Below, piece after piece: positions 23,580-35,622 of a stretch of 64,000 nucleotides of DNA (its first letter is position 1; every line of letters begins with the position of its first letter). The notes under the pieces were generated by a model. The model was not told the DNA's origin. It saw nothing but the letters and a program-made list of their open reading frames with translations, and ran no database searches. A program made the position numbers and the translations under genes. The stretch spans positions 122,458 through 186,457 of the forward strand of contig JAAOMT010000201.1 in assembly GCA_016748015.1 (NCBI GenBank), in the 5' to 3' direction. The DNA is from Geosiphon pyriformis. Its lineage: Eukaryota; Glomeromycota; Glomeromycetes; Archaeosporales; Geosiphonaceae.

Positions 23580-24980
23580 ACAATTGGAACAAATGAACAT
23601 AGGAAACTTAAACCCACTTCAATGTATGCAGCTCAAGATGTTACTCAACAACTTTAATGATATCTTTGCCAGCTAAAATAAATTTGGCCATACTGATATC
23701 ATCCAGCATCAAATCAAGACTGGAGATGCAATGTCAATTAAACAGAAAGCATACAGAGTACCACTAGCTAGCCATGAGATTATTCATCAAGAAATCAATT
23801 AGATGCTTGACAATGGGCTAATTCAGCAATCAATGAGCCCATAGTTATCACCAGTAGTACTAGTTCATAAAAAAAATGGGAAAATCTGCTTTTGTGTGGA
23901 TTACAGAAAACTGAATGAAGTAACAAAAGGAGATAGCTACCTGGCTCCAAAGATCTAAGAACTGTTTGATGCTTTTGAAGGAAAGAAATGGTTCTCAACT
24001 TTGGACTTAAACAGCAGTTACTGGCAAGTAGCCATAAAACTAAAAGATAAAGAGAAAATGGCTTTTACAATGCGAGAAAAGAATTTTGAATTTGAAGTAA
24101 TGCCATTTGGTTTGATAAATGCACCAGCCACCTTCCAATAACTAATGGAAATCATTTACATCAGACTACTATGGAAATCAATAGTTGTTTACTTAGATGA
24201 CACAAATGTATTCTCCAAGACATTCGATGATCATTTGCATCATTTCTAACAAGTGTTTAAAAGACTAAAAAGAACTGAATTAAAATTAAATGCAACCAAG
24301 TGTTTCTTTAGAAAAACTGAACTCAAGTTTTTGAGACATGTTGTAAGCAAAGACAGTATCAAGATCCAGACAAGATTGAGGTAGTTAAGAACTTTCTAGT
24401 ACCAACCAACTTGACAGAACTAAGAGCATTCTTGGGATTTGCCAAATATTATTGCCACTTTATCAAAGACTTTTCTAAACTGGCCCAGCCATTATACCAG
24501 CTTTAATCAAAAAACATCAAGTATGAATGGACAGAAAACCAGTAAGAAACTTTCAACATATTAAAAAGAAAATTTATTTAAGCTCTAGTGTTAATATATT
24601 CAGATCACAGCAAACCATTTATTATTACCACTGATGCATCAGGCCAAGCATTGAGAGCAGTACTATCACAGAAAAAACCAGATGGAAGAGAACATTTAGT
24701 AGCATATGCCAGCTGAAGTTTAAGTCCAGCTGAAAAGAACTATGGAATACCAGCATTAGAATACTTAACAATCTATTGGGCAGTTATGAAATAGAAAGAA
24801 TACTTAAGTCAGAAGTTTAATATATATACTGATCATAAAGAATTGACTTTAATCTAGAAGCAAGAATTTGAAGATAATCATTATACTTGATAGAAAATAG
24901 AACTTTCACCATTTAAATATACCATACACTACAAAAAAGAAAAAGAAAATGGAAATGCTAACAGTTTATCATGAATAAGA
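23580..24980 (+). pseudogene. Element C reverse transcriptase and RNase H
   Basis: RT includes FCVDYRKLNEVTKGDSY, MPFGLINAPATFQ and an intact active-site strand VVYLDDTNVFSKTF near 24188. A frameshift at about 24360 breaks the thumb. RNase H (about 24600-24970) keeps ITTDASGQALRAVLSQ and the Glu of PALEYLTIYW. Stops replace several Trp and Gln codons. Confidence 0.83.
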
Positions 24981-25214
24981 CAAATTTAAGAACACTTCAA
25001 CCCAAAAATATAACAAAAAATGAATAAACAAAAATATTAACAACTTTAATATTTTATAAATACCCAACGGTTTAAAGAAAAATTATCTCAAAAGGAACAA
25101 AACCATATCAAACAACAGTCCAAATATTTTATAACTTACCAAAATATACTTTATTGGAAAAACAGAAAGAATTCAGATCAACCAACCAGAGTAATCACAG
25201 AATCAGAGAAAGAA

Positions 25215-26370
25215 ACAATATTATTCAACATGCACTCCAATTTAACAGCAGAACATTTTCACAAAAAAGCAATTATAGAAAGAACTAGAAATAGATACTA
25301 TTGGCCATCCATGTACCCAGACATCATCCAATACATGCAAAATTGTGATGCTTGTCAGAAAAAAAAAAGAACAAGACCTAGCAAGCCATTAAGACCAATC
25401 AAAGTAAGACAACCATTCAAGTAGATTGGAATTGACTTAGTTGGACTATTAACAATAACTAGCAGAGGGAACAGATACATCACAGTAGCCATGAATTATC
25501 TTACTAAATGGCCAGAAGCAAAAGCAATTCAAAGAGTGAATGCAGAATCTGTTGCCAAATTCGTTCATTAAGATCTGATTTGTCAACACAAATGTTTAAA
25601 AAAATTATTATCTGACCAAGAAATTCACTTTGTAAATAGAACATTAACAGAACTGAGTCAAAGATTCAGAATAAAAAGACCATTATTATTACCATATCAC
25701 CCACAAATCAATGGATTAGTCAAAAGATTTAATAGAACATTGTGTAAAGTGATAGCCAAGATCAGCCAAGAAAACCAGGACAAATGGGATTTATTTATAT
25801 TATTAGTATTATTTGCTTATTGGACAATAAAGCAAGATACTACACAAGCAACACTATTTAAATTAGTATACAGTAGAACAGCAACATTACCAGTTGAGAT
25901 AAAAGTCAATACATATCTGACAGAATCAATAACAGAAGACAATTTCCAAGAAACATTGCTGAAAAGAACATATGACATAATGGAAATGCTAGAAAACAAA
26001 TGGTGAAAAGCAGCTGATAACATTCAAAAATTACAAGAAAAACAAAAAGAAAGACATAATAACCAACTACCAGATAAACCAGTTGAATTCAGGATTGGAG
26101 ACAAAGTACTATTATATTGTACCAAAGCAGAAAAACAGTGGAATAGAAAGTTTGATCCAAAATAGGACAGACTATTTCACATACACAAAATTTTAAGAAA
26201 CAGATTTTATAAGTTACGATTAGAAAACAAAATTCTAAAAAGAACAGCACATGGAAATTGTTTAAAAATTTATCAAACACAAAAATTGACATCAGTGGAA
26301 CTACAACTAGAAGCACAAATTCCATTAATCAGACCAAAAGATATGCCACAAGATATGGAACCAATAATAA
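25215..26370 (+). pseudogene. Element C integrase
   Basis: HHCC domain MHSNLTAEHFHKKA ... CDACQKKKRT (25230-25424 open). Core Asp residues in IGIDLVG and LLSDQEIHF are kept; the Glu is Lys (NGLVKRFN). A long open stretch 25740-26006 and the GPF-like end (GDKVLLYCTKAEKQW ... FHIHKILRNRFYKLRL) follow. Predicted inactive. Confidence 0.82.
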
Positions 26371-26392
26371 TCATTAAGACATAACTACACAC

Positions 26393-27232
26393 ATGCCAAA
26401 ATCTAGATATTACGTGTATATAAGCCTTGAGACCACAAAGAAGAGAATAATAAAAATTTCAAATATGGACCTTTTAGACAAAATTTTAAAATTATCTAAA
26501 CAATTATTTAACAAAATTCAAAAATCTATATCTCAAATAGAAATTATAATCAATAAAAAAGAGATAAGATATAGAAATAATAAAAAAAGAGGGATGGGTG
26601 AAAGTTTAACTAAAACTAACTATTCTTATTCCTACACTTCACCCAGAAAGAAAATTTTACAAAAAAGAATAAAATATACTTCTTAGGCAGAACATAGAAA
26701 AAAAAGAAGGGAGGAAGAAGAAGAAGTGAAAAAATTAGATAGAAAACAAAAACAATTATATACAACATACTTGGCTTTTAAGCTAGAAAAAATTAAAGAA
26801 TCTTTAGCTCATGGGACCGAACTTCCCAAAACAGGGAAGTGAACACCAGACAATGCCCAGGAGGGGAAAAAAAACTCCCTCTAATATATTGGTTTTACAA
26901 AATTGAAGAACAACTAGACTTAAAAAACCCATACAGAGACTACAACCAGAAAACTTTCAACAAAAAAGCAATGTGACAAGTAGAAGAATTCATAGGAAGG
27001 AGCAATCTGACACTACACTACAAGGCAGCATGTCAATTATACATCACTTTTCAACATTGTTCAAACATACTATTGGATAGATCATTGAAAAAGATAACAG
27101 TTAACAACATAAGATGAATAACCAATTAACAGTTCGAAAATCTACAAAAAGCCATAGTTGACATAATTATTGAACATTACATAAACAAAATTCTATTAAC
27201 AGACATAACTGACTTTGCAGGAGCTTAATATT
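26393..27232 (+). pseudogene. Element C third ORF, unknown function
   Basis: The open piece 26393-26686 contains LSKQLFNKIQ and IEIIINKKEIRYRN, matching SLAQQLFQLIQ and IEITINQQTI of F. Lys/Glu-rich sequence follows, then decayed text to the polypurine run at about 27233. It is longer than in F, perhaps through a local insertion. No known domain. Confidence 0.5.
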
Positions 27233-27249
27233 AAAAAAAGAGGAGATAA

Positions 27250-27258
27250 TGTTACTGG
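27250..27258 (+). repeat. First nine bases of the element C 3' LTR
   Basis: TGTTACTGG directly after the purine run AAAAAAAGAGGAGATAA. The rest of this LTR resumes at 47525 after element E. The last four bases, CTGG, are duplicated at 47525-47528. Confidence 0.9.
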
Positions 27259-28187
27259 TGTTATAAATAATTCTTTGAGGTGTCGAGTAAATAACAAACC
27301 CATAACTTGGTGCTTAAAGTAATTAGTGCGTATGATAATCTGAAGATATTTTATCTGAAGGTTTTCCAATTGAGTTTTTTGTATAATGGACAGAGATTCA
27401 ATGGTAACAGTTTATTAATAGTTTTTTGGAACCATAGTTTTGTTGATTGCTTGTTCAGCTTGATGGTTGATGATTCTCCTGGTACAATATCCTCCGTAAG
27501 TGTATACCAGTGCTGTTTTCTGATGTCAGTTCCTCTGTAAGTTCTCCAAAAGTAAGTATTGTTTAAGCAAGTTTATTCCTCTGTAAGTCTTCTAAAAGTA
27601 AGTATTGTTTTAAGTAAGTTTTATTTCTCTGTAAGTCCTCCAAGAGTAAATCTTTTAATCAAGTTAGTAGACAACAAAGAAAATAAAGAAAAGATAAAAA
27701 AGAAAATAAGAAATAAGCCAAGGTGAGTTGCAAGTTAGTATTCTGTCAATAGCCATGATCAAAAACTATTGTTCCAGTATAATTAAGTATCAGTTACTAT
27801 TAACATGAAGTGTTAATAGTGAAAAATAAATTTGATCTAGTGAATAATTATTTATTTGAGAATTGTGGTAACTAAGCTAAGAATTTTTGGTGTTGATTCT
27901 GTTTTTTCTGCTTCTACCACTACTGCTATATATACATATTTGAGATTCCTCAATTCTTTAATCTCTTGTGACAGGAATTCTGGAATTTCTGGAATCCTGC
28001 AATTTTTGATGAGAAGAATCCTGGAATTCTGAAATCCTGCAATTCCTTGCCGGAGAATCCTGAAGTTTCTGGAATCCTGGAATTCCTTTGAGAGGAATCC
28101 TGGAATTCCATATTTACTATGTCTACTTCTGATTGGCTAATCTTTACTTGCTAATAATAATATACTTCCTTTATTCTATGAGTAACA
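27259..28187 (-). repeat. Element E 3' LTR (full U3)
   Basis: On the plus strand it starts TGTTATAAAT and ends GAGTAACA. The U3 array of GGAATTCC/GGATTCC units is at about 27960-28110. Hairpin at 27796-27820 with arms ACTATTAACA and TGTTAATAGT. It is 929 bases, about 180 longer than the 5' LTR because only this copy keeps the array. The polypurine tract lies at 28188-28205 on the minus strand. Confidence 0.92.
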
Positions 28188-28195
28188 TTATTCCC

Positions 28196-28880
28196 TCTTT
28201 TTAATATTGAGCTCTGTCAAAATCTAACTCTTTTAATTCCCCCTCTTGAATTATTTTTTGAACTTTTTTTTCGAGTATTGCTTGTGTTATTTGAGTTTGT
28301 AATTCTTCAAATTGGGTGTTGGTCATTTTCCCCAATTGATTACTTGTAATTGTATCTATTGCTGTGTTGAGTAAGATTTCTGGTCAGTCTTAAAATCTTA
28401 TATATAGCTGGTAAATGGCTCGAGCTTGTGTAGTTAGATTGTTCTTTCTCACAAATTGTTCCAGTTGTCTCAGTATTGTTGTGTCAAATAACCATTTTGT
28501 TTTATCAGTGTACAAATTCTGGATATTTATGTGTTGTTCCAAGTGAAAATGACAATAGTTTTTCGGGAATTGTTGCATCCACCAAGTCCAAGTTTCTCTG
28601 GTAAGTTCTTGGTGTAATCTGACTATTTATTGTTCTTTCATGGCCAATTTTACTTTGGTTATGATCTTGTCAACAACATTTTCGAGTTTTTTCTGTACTT
28701 TGTGTTGTGATATCCTTGCAGTACTTTTGTATTGAATAGTTTGTTGATTGATTGTAATTTCCATCTCCTGGTGTTGGATTAATTGAAAGACTTGTTGTGC
28801 TAATGAATGCCATTTTTCTGTATTTTTTTCTTGTCATGTTGACCATGTCTTTATATATTCTTTCTGTCAATCAATTAGAT
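28196..28880 (-). pseudogene. Element E third ORF, unknown function
   Basis: Begins near a conserved ATG (MVNMT; MVDMT in F) after integrase, then HSLAQQVFQLIQHQE and ITINQQTIQ. It continues with the open 62-codon piece 28390-28578 (NIQNLYTDKTKWLF, LEQFVRKNNLTTQARAIY) and ends with FEELQTQITQAILEKKVQKI before the polypurine tract. A frameshift and stops break it. Compare D, where the ORF is open. Confidence 0.65.
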
Positions 28881-28899
28881 GTGTTGTTATCAATGATGA

Positions 28900-30060
28900 T
28901 AATTGGTTTCAGATCTCATGGAATCTCATCTGGTTGGACTAGTATTCTCTGTACTCCCAGTTGTGGAATATTACTAGTGGATGATAATGCTATATGGTGG
29001 TATGGTTTCAGTCGATCTCCATGTACTGCTTTGGTTAAGATTTTGTTATTCAACCTTAATTTGTAAGCTTTATTTCCTAGAATTTCTTCTATGTGAAATG
29101 GTCTGTCCCATTTGGGGTCAAATTTTCCATTCTATTGTTTTTCTGCTTTGGTATAATGTAATAGTACTTTGTCTCCAATCTTGAATTCAACTGGTTTATC
29201 TAGTAGTTGGTTATCATGTCTTTCTTTTTGTTTCTCTTGTGATCTTTGTATGTTATCAGCTGCTCTCCGTCATTTGTTTTCTAATGTTTCTATTAAGTCA
29301 TATGTTTTTCTTAACAATGTGTTTTTGAAATTTTCTTCTGTTATTGGTTTGGTTGGATATGTGCTGACTTCTATTTCCACTGGTAGTATTGCTGTTCTAC
29401 CATATACTAATTCAAATGGTATTGCTTGTGTAGTATCTTGTTTTATTGTCTGATAAGCAAATAATACTGATAGTATCAACAAATCCCAATCATTCTGGTT
29501 TTCTTGGCTGAGCTTAGCTATTGCTTTATACAATGTTCTGTTGAATCTTTCGACTAATCTGTTGGTTTGTGGATGGTATGGTGATGATAATGGTCTCTTA
29601 ATTCCGAATCTTTGGCTTAATTCTGTTAATGTTCTGTTCACAAAATGAGTTCCTTAGTCTGATAATAATTCTTTTGGACATTCATGTTGACAAATCAAAT
29701 CCTGATGAATGAATTTGGCAATGAATTCTGCATTCACTCTTTGAATTGCTTTTGCTTCTGGCCATTTGGTAAGATAGTTCATGGCTACTGTAATATATCT
29801 GTTGCCTCTGTTGGTTATTGTTAATGATCTGACTAAGTCAATTCCAATGCAATCAAATGGTTATTCTACTTTGATTGGTCTTAATGGTTCACTGGGTTTT
29901 GTTCTTCCTCTTTTTTGACAAGCATCACAATTTTGAACATATTAGATGATGTCTAAATACATTGATAGTCAATAGTATCTTTTTTTGGTTCTTTTCATGA
30001 TTGCTTCTTTGTAAAAGTGTTTTGCTGTTGGATTTGAGTGCATGTTGAATAATATTGTCT
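28900..30060 (-). pseudogene. Element E integrase, D,D,E retained
   Basis: HHCC domain HSNPTAKHFYKEA ... CDACQKRGRT (about 29900-30050). Catalytic Asp in IGIDLV and LLSD, Glu in NRLVERFN. A 123-codon piece at 29270-29641 is open through the core end (PLSSPYHPQTN onward). The GPF-like end is at about 28960-29190. Two or three stops at former Gln or Trp codons and a frame change separate the parts. Confidence 0.85.
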
Positions 30061-30349
30061 TTTTTTCTGGCTCTGTAATTACTCTGGTTGGTTGATCTAG
30101 ATCTCTTCTATTTTTTTGATAAAGTATATTTTAGTGAGTGATAAAATATTTTAATTGTTGTTTGATACTCTTTTGTTCCATTTGAGATAAATTCTCCTTG
30201 AACTGTTGAGTGTTTATATAATGTTGAAGTTGTTGATATTTTTGTATGTTTATTTTTTGTTATATTTTTCGTTGGTATTGTTCTGGTTTTGTTATATTTT
30301 TGGGTTAAAATGTTCTTAGATTTGTCTTATTTATGGCAAACTGTCGGCA

Positions 30350-31560
30350 TTTCCATTGTCTTTTCCTTTCTTATAGTGTATAGTATAAGTATATTGTGAG
30401 AGTGCCATTTTCTATCTGGATTGGTGGCCGTCATCAAATTTTTGCTTTTGAAGTAATATTAACTCTTTATAATCTGTGTATATATCAAACTTTTGGTTCA
30501 AGTATTCATTCCACTTCATGACTGCCCAATAGATTGCTAAATGTTCTAGTTCTGGTGTTCCATAGTTCTTTTCGGCTGATGTTAGACCTTGGCTGGCATA
30601 TGCTACTGGATGTTCTCTGTCATCTGGTCCCTTCTAAGATAGTACTGCTCCCAATGCTTGGCCTGATGCATTGGTGATAATGATGAATGGTTTGTTGTGA
30701 TCTGGGTAAATCAGTACTGGAGCTTGAATGAGCTTTCTTTTTAGAATATCAAAAGCTTTTTGTTAACTTTCTGTCCATTCATATTTTGTATTCTTTGTTT
30801 GCAGATTATTGAGTGGTTGAGCTATCTTTGAAAAGTTCTTTATAAAGCATCGATAATAGCTTGCAAATCCCAAGAATGATTTCAATTCAGTTACATTGGT
30901 TGGTACTGGAAAGTTTTTTACAATTTTTATTTTTTCTGAGTCCATTTTGATGCCATCTTTGCTGACTATGTGTCCCAAGAATTTTAGTTTTGTCTTGTTA
31001 AAGAAGCACTTTGTTGCATTTAATTTTAGTCCTGTTCTTTTTAGCCTTTTGAACACTTGTTGAAGATAATAAAAATGATCATCAAATGTTTTTGAGAATA
31101 CATTGGTGTTGTCTAAGTATACAACTACTGATTTTCACAATAAGCCAGTATAAACAATTTCTATTAGTCATTGGAAAGTAGCTGGGGCATTGGTTAAGCC
31201 AAAGAGCATTACTTCAAATTTGAAATTCTCTTTTCTAGTGATGAATACCATCTTTTCTTTGTCGGTTGAATTCATGGCTATTTGCCAGTAACTACTGTTT
31301 AAGTCTAATGTTGAGAACCATTTGTTTCTGCTGAAAGCATCAAATAATTTTTATATTCTTGGGGTTGGATAGCTGTCTCTATGAGTTATACCATTGAGTT
31401 TCCTGTAGTTCACACAAAATCAGATTTTTTTATTTTTCTTTCAGATGAGTACCACTGGTGATGACCATGGGCTCATTGATGATTGAATTAGCCTGTTGTT
31501 AAGCATTTAGTTTATCTCTTAACAAATGATCTTATGGCTAGCTGGTGGTACTCTGTATGT
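30350..31560 (-). pseudogene. Element E reverse transcriptase and RNase H
   Basis: RT runs down from about 31560. The active-site strand reads VVYLDNTNVF near 31110, the final Asp changed to Asn. The open piece 30763-31056 covers the thumb (KLNATKCFF, FLGHIVSKDGIK, FLGFASYYRCF). RNase H has ITNASGQALGAVLS (Asp to Asn) and IYTDYK. Both enzymes look dead. Confidence 0.83.
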
Positions 31561-31800
31561 TCTTTGTTTAATTGGCATTGCATTTCCAGTCTTGATCTAA
31601 TGCTGAATAATGTCAGTTCAGCCAAACTCGTTTTCACTGGCAAAGATGTCATTGAAATTGTTGAGCAACATCTTGAGCTACATATGTTGAAGTGGATTTA
31701 AGTTTCCCATGTTCATTTGTTCCAATTGCTCTGGTTGAAGCAAATAACATTTGCTTCGTCCATATATTGTTTGTAATGTAATATTGACATATCCACAAAG

Positions 31801-32853
31801 CTATAGAAAGTCTGGAATGGTGCTTGGTGGTTGATCCTCTATTTCAGTGCTTAAGTATCCAATAGTGGTTCTGGCTGGTATTACTATAACATTTTTTGTG
31901 TTATTGTAGATGGGAATTTTGATGTGGCTGTAATCTTTGACTAGTATATAGAGATTGATGAGTCCAATCTCTCCTGATTCACAAAAAGTTGGTTCTGCTT
32001 CAAAAATCTGATTCTGTTCTTTTAATTCCTGTTTTATTCCTACCATGTACTGGCCATATGGTGGAATAGAAATTGCTTGACCTGTTGAGATAATTTCTCC
32101 TTGGTTAACAATTTTTTCTTTTGCCATATTGACTAGTACATCTATTCTATCTGTTGATCCAAATCTCTGTATTCCTCTTGCTATTATCCCTAATTCCTTC
32201 CTATTTCCCACTAATACTAACTGAGCTATTTTCACCAGAGGCAGGAATATTGCCTGTGCTATCTTTTTATTTGGCTCTATGATATAGGTCTTTTTAGAAT
32301 CATTTTGTAGTATAGCAATAATATTTCTTACATATCCTGCATCAATTATTTCTCTTCTTATATTAATTCCTCTTTTTGCTAAACTACTCCTAAATGCTAG
32401 TTGAACTATTGTTGTTGCTGGAATTTCCAGTGCTACTTTCAGATCTATGCAGATGCACGAATGTGGTTCCAATTTTATAACATCTTTTCCAGAATATCTC
32501 AGATCAAACCCAGCATCAGTATTGTACGCACGTTTTGGCATGATATCCTTATCATTATTGCTGAACCATTTTAGTTTCTGCTTCTTGGTAAGGTCAGGAA
32601 GCATGATATATTGTTTGTAGTTTGAATTAGGGTTTGAATCAGAGTTGTTTTCATTGCTATTTTGAACAGAGTTGGAACTGGTGTTTTTGTCGTCGTCACT
32701 GTTGGAGTTTGAATCAGGATTAAACACTGATTCCAATTCAGATGCACAGATGCTAATTGGTTTCTTTTTCTCTGGGATTGTGTAGATCATGCATAGTGGT
32801 GGATTGTAGATGAGGTCACACTCATCACAATATTGAAAGTCACATGGGATCAA
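31801..32853 (-). CDS. Element E dUTPase with acidic linker and beta-rich linker, 350 open codons
   Basis: Residues 1-22 end the Cys-rich region (C-x4-C-x2-C pattern), 45-80 are Asn/Ser/Asp-rich, and about 100-237 are dUTPase: motif 1 AGFDLRY (114-120), motif 2 RSSLAKRG (155-162), motif 3 IIDAGYVRN (169-177), motif 4 KIAQAIFL (197-204), motif 5 RGIQRFGSTDR (226-236). Motif 3 has Arg for the usual Gly and motif 5 has STDR for STGR. The rest is the linker to RT. It is an internal part of the polyprotein, so the first Met is not a true start. Confidence 0.88.
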   Translation of the reverse strand: MIPCDFQYCDECDLIYNPPLCMIYTIPEKKKPISICASELESVFNPDSNSNSDDDKNTSSNSVQNSNENNSDSNPNSNYKQYIMLPDLTKKQKLKWFSNNDKDIMPKRAYNTDAGFDLRYSGKDVIKLEPHSCICIDLKVALEIPATTIVQLAFRSSLAKRGINIRREIIDAGYVRNIIAILQNDSKKTYIIEPNKKIAQAIFLPLVKIAQLVLVGNRKELGIIARGIQRFGSTDRIDVLVNMAKEKIVNQGEIISTGQAISIPPYGQYMVGIKQELKEQNQIFEAEPTFCESGEIGLINLYILVKDYSHIKIPIYNNTKNVIVIPARTTIGYLSTEIEDQPPSTIPDFL

Positions 32854-33780
32854 GCAATGGTCACATAATCAGGTGTTGATTTCTTCCAATCATTGCTTTT
32901 GTTCTTCTCTGGTGGGGACTAGATTCTGATAGTGTTCATAGAATTCTTCTGGGCTGTTTTTTAAGTCTAGAAAGACATCTGGGTTGAGAACCAAAACAAT
33001 GTCTGTTGGTTTTGGAGGGTTGTTTTTGATCTCCAAAATTTCATTAGGTGAAGCATCTTCCACTTTGGCATTGGCTATTCGCCAGATCTCGTCTTTGTTG
33101 TGTGGGTATTCTTCTAAATGAGAGATTGCTCGGTGCCAGGCTGCTGTTATGAGCATGCCACGACTTACCCAGTTACTGATGAGGATTGTGTACTGACATG
33201 AAGCATCACACATTCTTCCTCGACCAAGAATGTCATTCCATATTTCTTCATTGAGTAGTTGCTTGCCACAAGTGAGACATAGTTTGTTGTCCTACTTGCC
33301 TTGTTGTTTTGGGTAGCCATAGCATTCTCTATAGTAAGGTTTGCAATAATAGTGGGTTCACATCCAGTGGTTTTTGTCTGGCACAATCCAGGCTCTCATG
33401 GAAGAAAGTTTTTTCCCACAGTCTTTGCACTTAAGCAGTATGTATGGTGGTTGTGGCAATGGCTCATGAATGAAGTATGAACAAGTCCAGCCACTGGTGG
33501 TGTTTTTTGTTGATTTGGTTTCTTCTGGTATGTTGTCTTCTCTTTCCTTTCCTTTCCTTTTTTCTTCCCAACTTAGTGTAGGTGGCAACTTATTTTGGTT
33601 GTCATCAATCCAAGTGCCAATGGTGGTTTCCCAGATATGTTTTTTTTTCTGCTTTCCTTTTTCATAGTCGTCTTTATCTTAGGCAAATATGGGCAGCAGT
33701 TCATTGTGGTTAACGTCAGTCCATGAAACCTGATACGCTTTCCATGTTGGTTTCTTTGCTTCCTCCTCAAATTCGATCAG
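32854..33780 (-). pseudogene. Element E Cys-rich region
   Basis: CKDC (about 33430), CKPY (second Cys lost), CLTCG (about 33270), CDASC (about 33200) and CDHCLIPC near 32860, with the helical part ILISNWVSRG open in the 107-codon piece 32890-33213. Lys/Glu-rich spacer upstream. Stops at former Trp codons. Confidence 0.7.
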
Positions 33781-34485
33781 TGGCTACAAATTGGTTGGTT
33801 TAAAGTGACCACATACTGTTGGTGCCCAAGTATGTTGACTGTTTTGGCTCAGTTGAAGCTCTTGTGTCATCCAATCGAATACAGCATTTGTTTTGGATAG
33901 CCAATCATTTCCAATAAGAGCTTGGTACTGAATGGCTTCCATTACAAGGACTTTGATGGGTACTGTAATGCTGTTAATTTTGATAAGTAGGTTGTCTATT
34001 TCGCCTATTGGAGTTTTGGTTACTCCATTAGCTGTAATAATCCTTGCACTGGCAGCTTGATCAACTCAGTGACCTAATTGATCCATGAGTTGCTTTGTTA
34101 TAATGCTGCCAGCTGATCCACTATCTAAGATCAGTTTGATGGCATGGCCATTGATTTTGGCATCCGTATACATGACAGTGATTGGCTTTTCTTTAAAAGC
34201 TGCTCCACTAAACAACAGGATTTCAATTATTTCTTCCAAGTCAAAGGAAAAAATGGCCATGAGCAATTTGTTGTTGGTGACAGTTGTTAGTAGTATGTTG
34301 CTGGTAAGTTTTTGGATTGAATTGGTTTCTGGGTTGCTGGGTGTGGCGTCTTCTGGTGTAACCAGGAGACTTAAATAGTTCTGGAAATTTGGGTTTTGGG
34401 TGACACCGGTATCTGAATTCCGAGAACACAATCCTGATGGTATATTGAAAAAACTGAGAATCAGTTGGTGGACAACCATCACCAA
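33781..34485 (-). pseudogene. Element E protease, active-site triad intact
   Basis: The open piece 34066-34485 includes LVTPEDATPSNPE, LLFSGAAFKEKPITVMYTDA and the loop LILDSGSAGSIIT with Asp-Ser-Gly intact. After one stop at a former Gln or Arg position the domain ends with GNDWLSKTNAVFDW. Same frame as the dUTPase downstream. Confidence 0.82.
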
Positions 34486-35622
34486 TCTCCAGTTTTGCTG
34501 TGTTATTTTCAGTCTTTGGGTTCTATGTTGAGGTAAGTTTTGGGGTGGTGTTTGAATGGTTTGAGGTTAATAGATTACTTGTGGCTGTGGTGGATATATT
34601 ACAAATGGCTGCAGTTGATATATTGCTGGTGGCTACAATTGATAAACTGGGGTCTGATATACTGGTGCTTGATAAATTGGCTGCTGCATCATTGGCAGGT
34701 AAGTGTTTTAGTATTAATCTTGATTTTGATATTGATTCTGGGTTTGGAATCAGGGATTGGGGTTTTAATGTTGATTTCTCAATTGTCGGTTATAAGCATT
34801 GCAGTTGGCTCTTATGTGACTTTGTTTACCACAGTTGTGGTAGACAAGTGCTTTCTACTGCCATGGTTAATTAATTGATGATGATCAACATGCTTGATTT
34901 TGGAAATGATTGGTGTTTCCCTGATTACTGCATCTTTGGAGAGGTTGATAAATGGTTTGATGGTTGTTAGCTAAGTATCTCTCGATTTTTTGATTAATGG
35001 TATTACTGATTTGCTTCAATTTGGAATCCAAATCAGATGATCCATTCATTACTAAATTTACAGCTTGAGTGTGGTTGGCCTCTAGCTCAGCTGATTTGAA
35101 ATCTCTGGCGTGTGTGACTGCAGCTTAAAGGTTGGCTGGATGTAATAGGTGTATGTGCTGCAAAATGCTATTGCACAGACCACAAATAAACTGGTTGAGG
35201 ATCTGAGGTTCTATGAAATACACGGTATCAATGGCTTGAATTTGGTGTAAGACTCTATAAAAGTGTCTTAGGTATGTTGTGACTGCTTCAGTATTATTCT
35301 GTTTGATTGTGGTGAAAGTATTGGCTAGACAATTAATACTGTTATTGTTGCTAAAATATCCCAGAAAGACAGTTTTGAATTATTAGAATGCTTGTGGTCT
35401 GGTGGCTAAACTCTGGTACTAAAAATTGGCAGTTTCTTTGAAAAAGTATGGTATCACCTGTAGGGCTCTGATGTCATTCCAATTGTTCACTATGATGGCC
35501 TTGGAGACATCATTGATATATGCTTGAGTGTTATCTTCTTTGCCAGTAAAGTTTTCTAACTTTGTGATGGATGCATAGACTATTTGGTTTATATTTAGTT
35601 GTTGTTGTGATGGCTGTAATGG
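34486..35622 (-). pseudogene. Element E Gag, capsid and nucleocapsid part
   Basis: The capsid reads down from about 35590 (YFSNNNSINCLANTF, RHFYRVLHQIQAID, ILNQFICGL). The zinc knuckle near 34800-34850 reads YHNCGKQSHIRANC, its first Cys changed to Tyr. A Tyr/Gln-rich stretch follows. Element F interrupts the Gln-rich linker upstream of the capsid; the text resumes at 45734. Confidence 0.78.

Noticed and set aside
31801-32853. dUTPase as a host housekeeping gene
   Set aside because: It lies in frame between protease and RT in several elements, flanked by element linkers, so it is part of Pol.
33470-33667. Plus-strand hydrophobic frame in element E resembling a membrane protein
   Set aside because: It is the complement of the Lys/Glu-rich spacer before the Cys-rich region; Leu/Phe/Ser-rich text results from the purine-rich sense strand.
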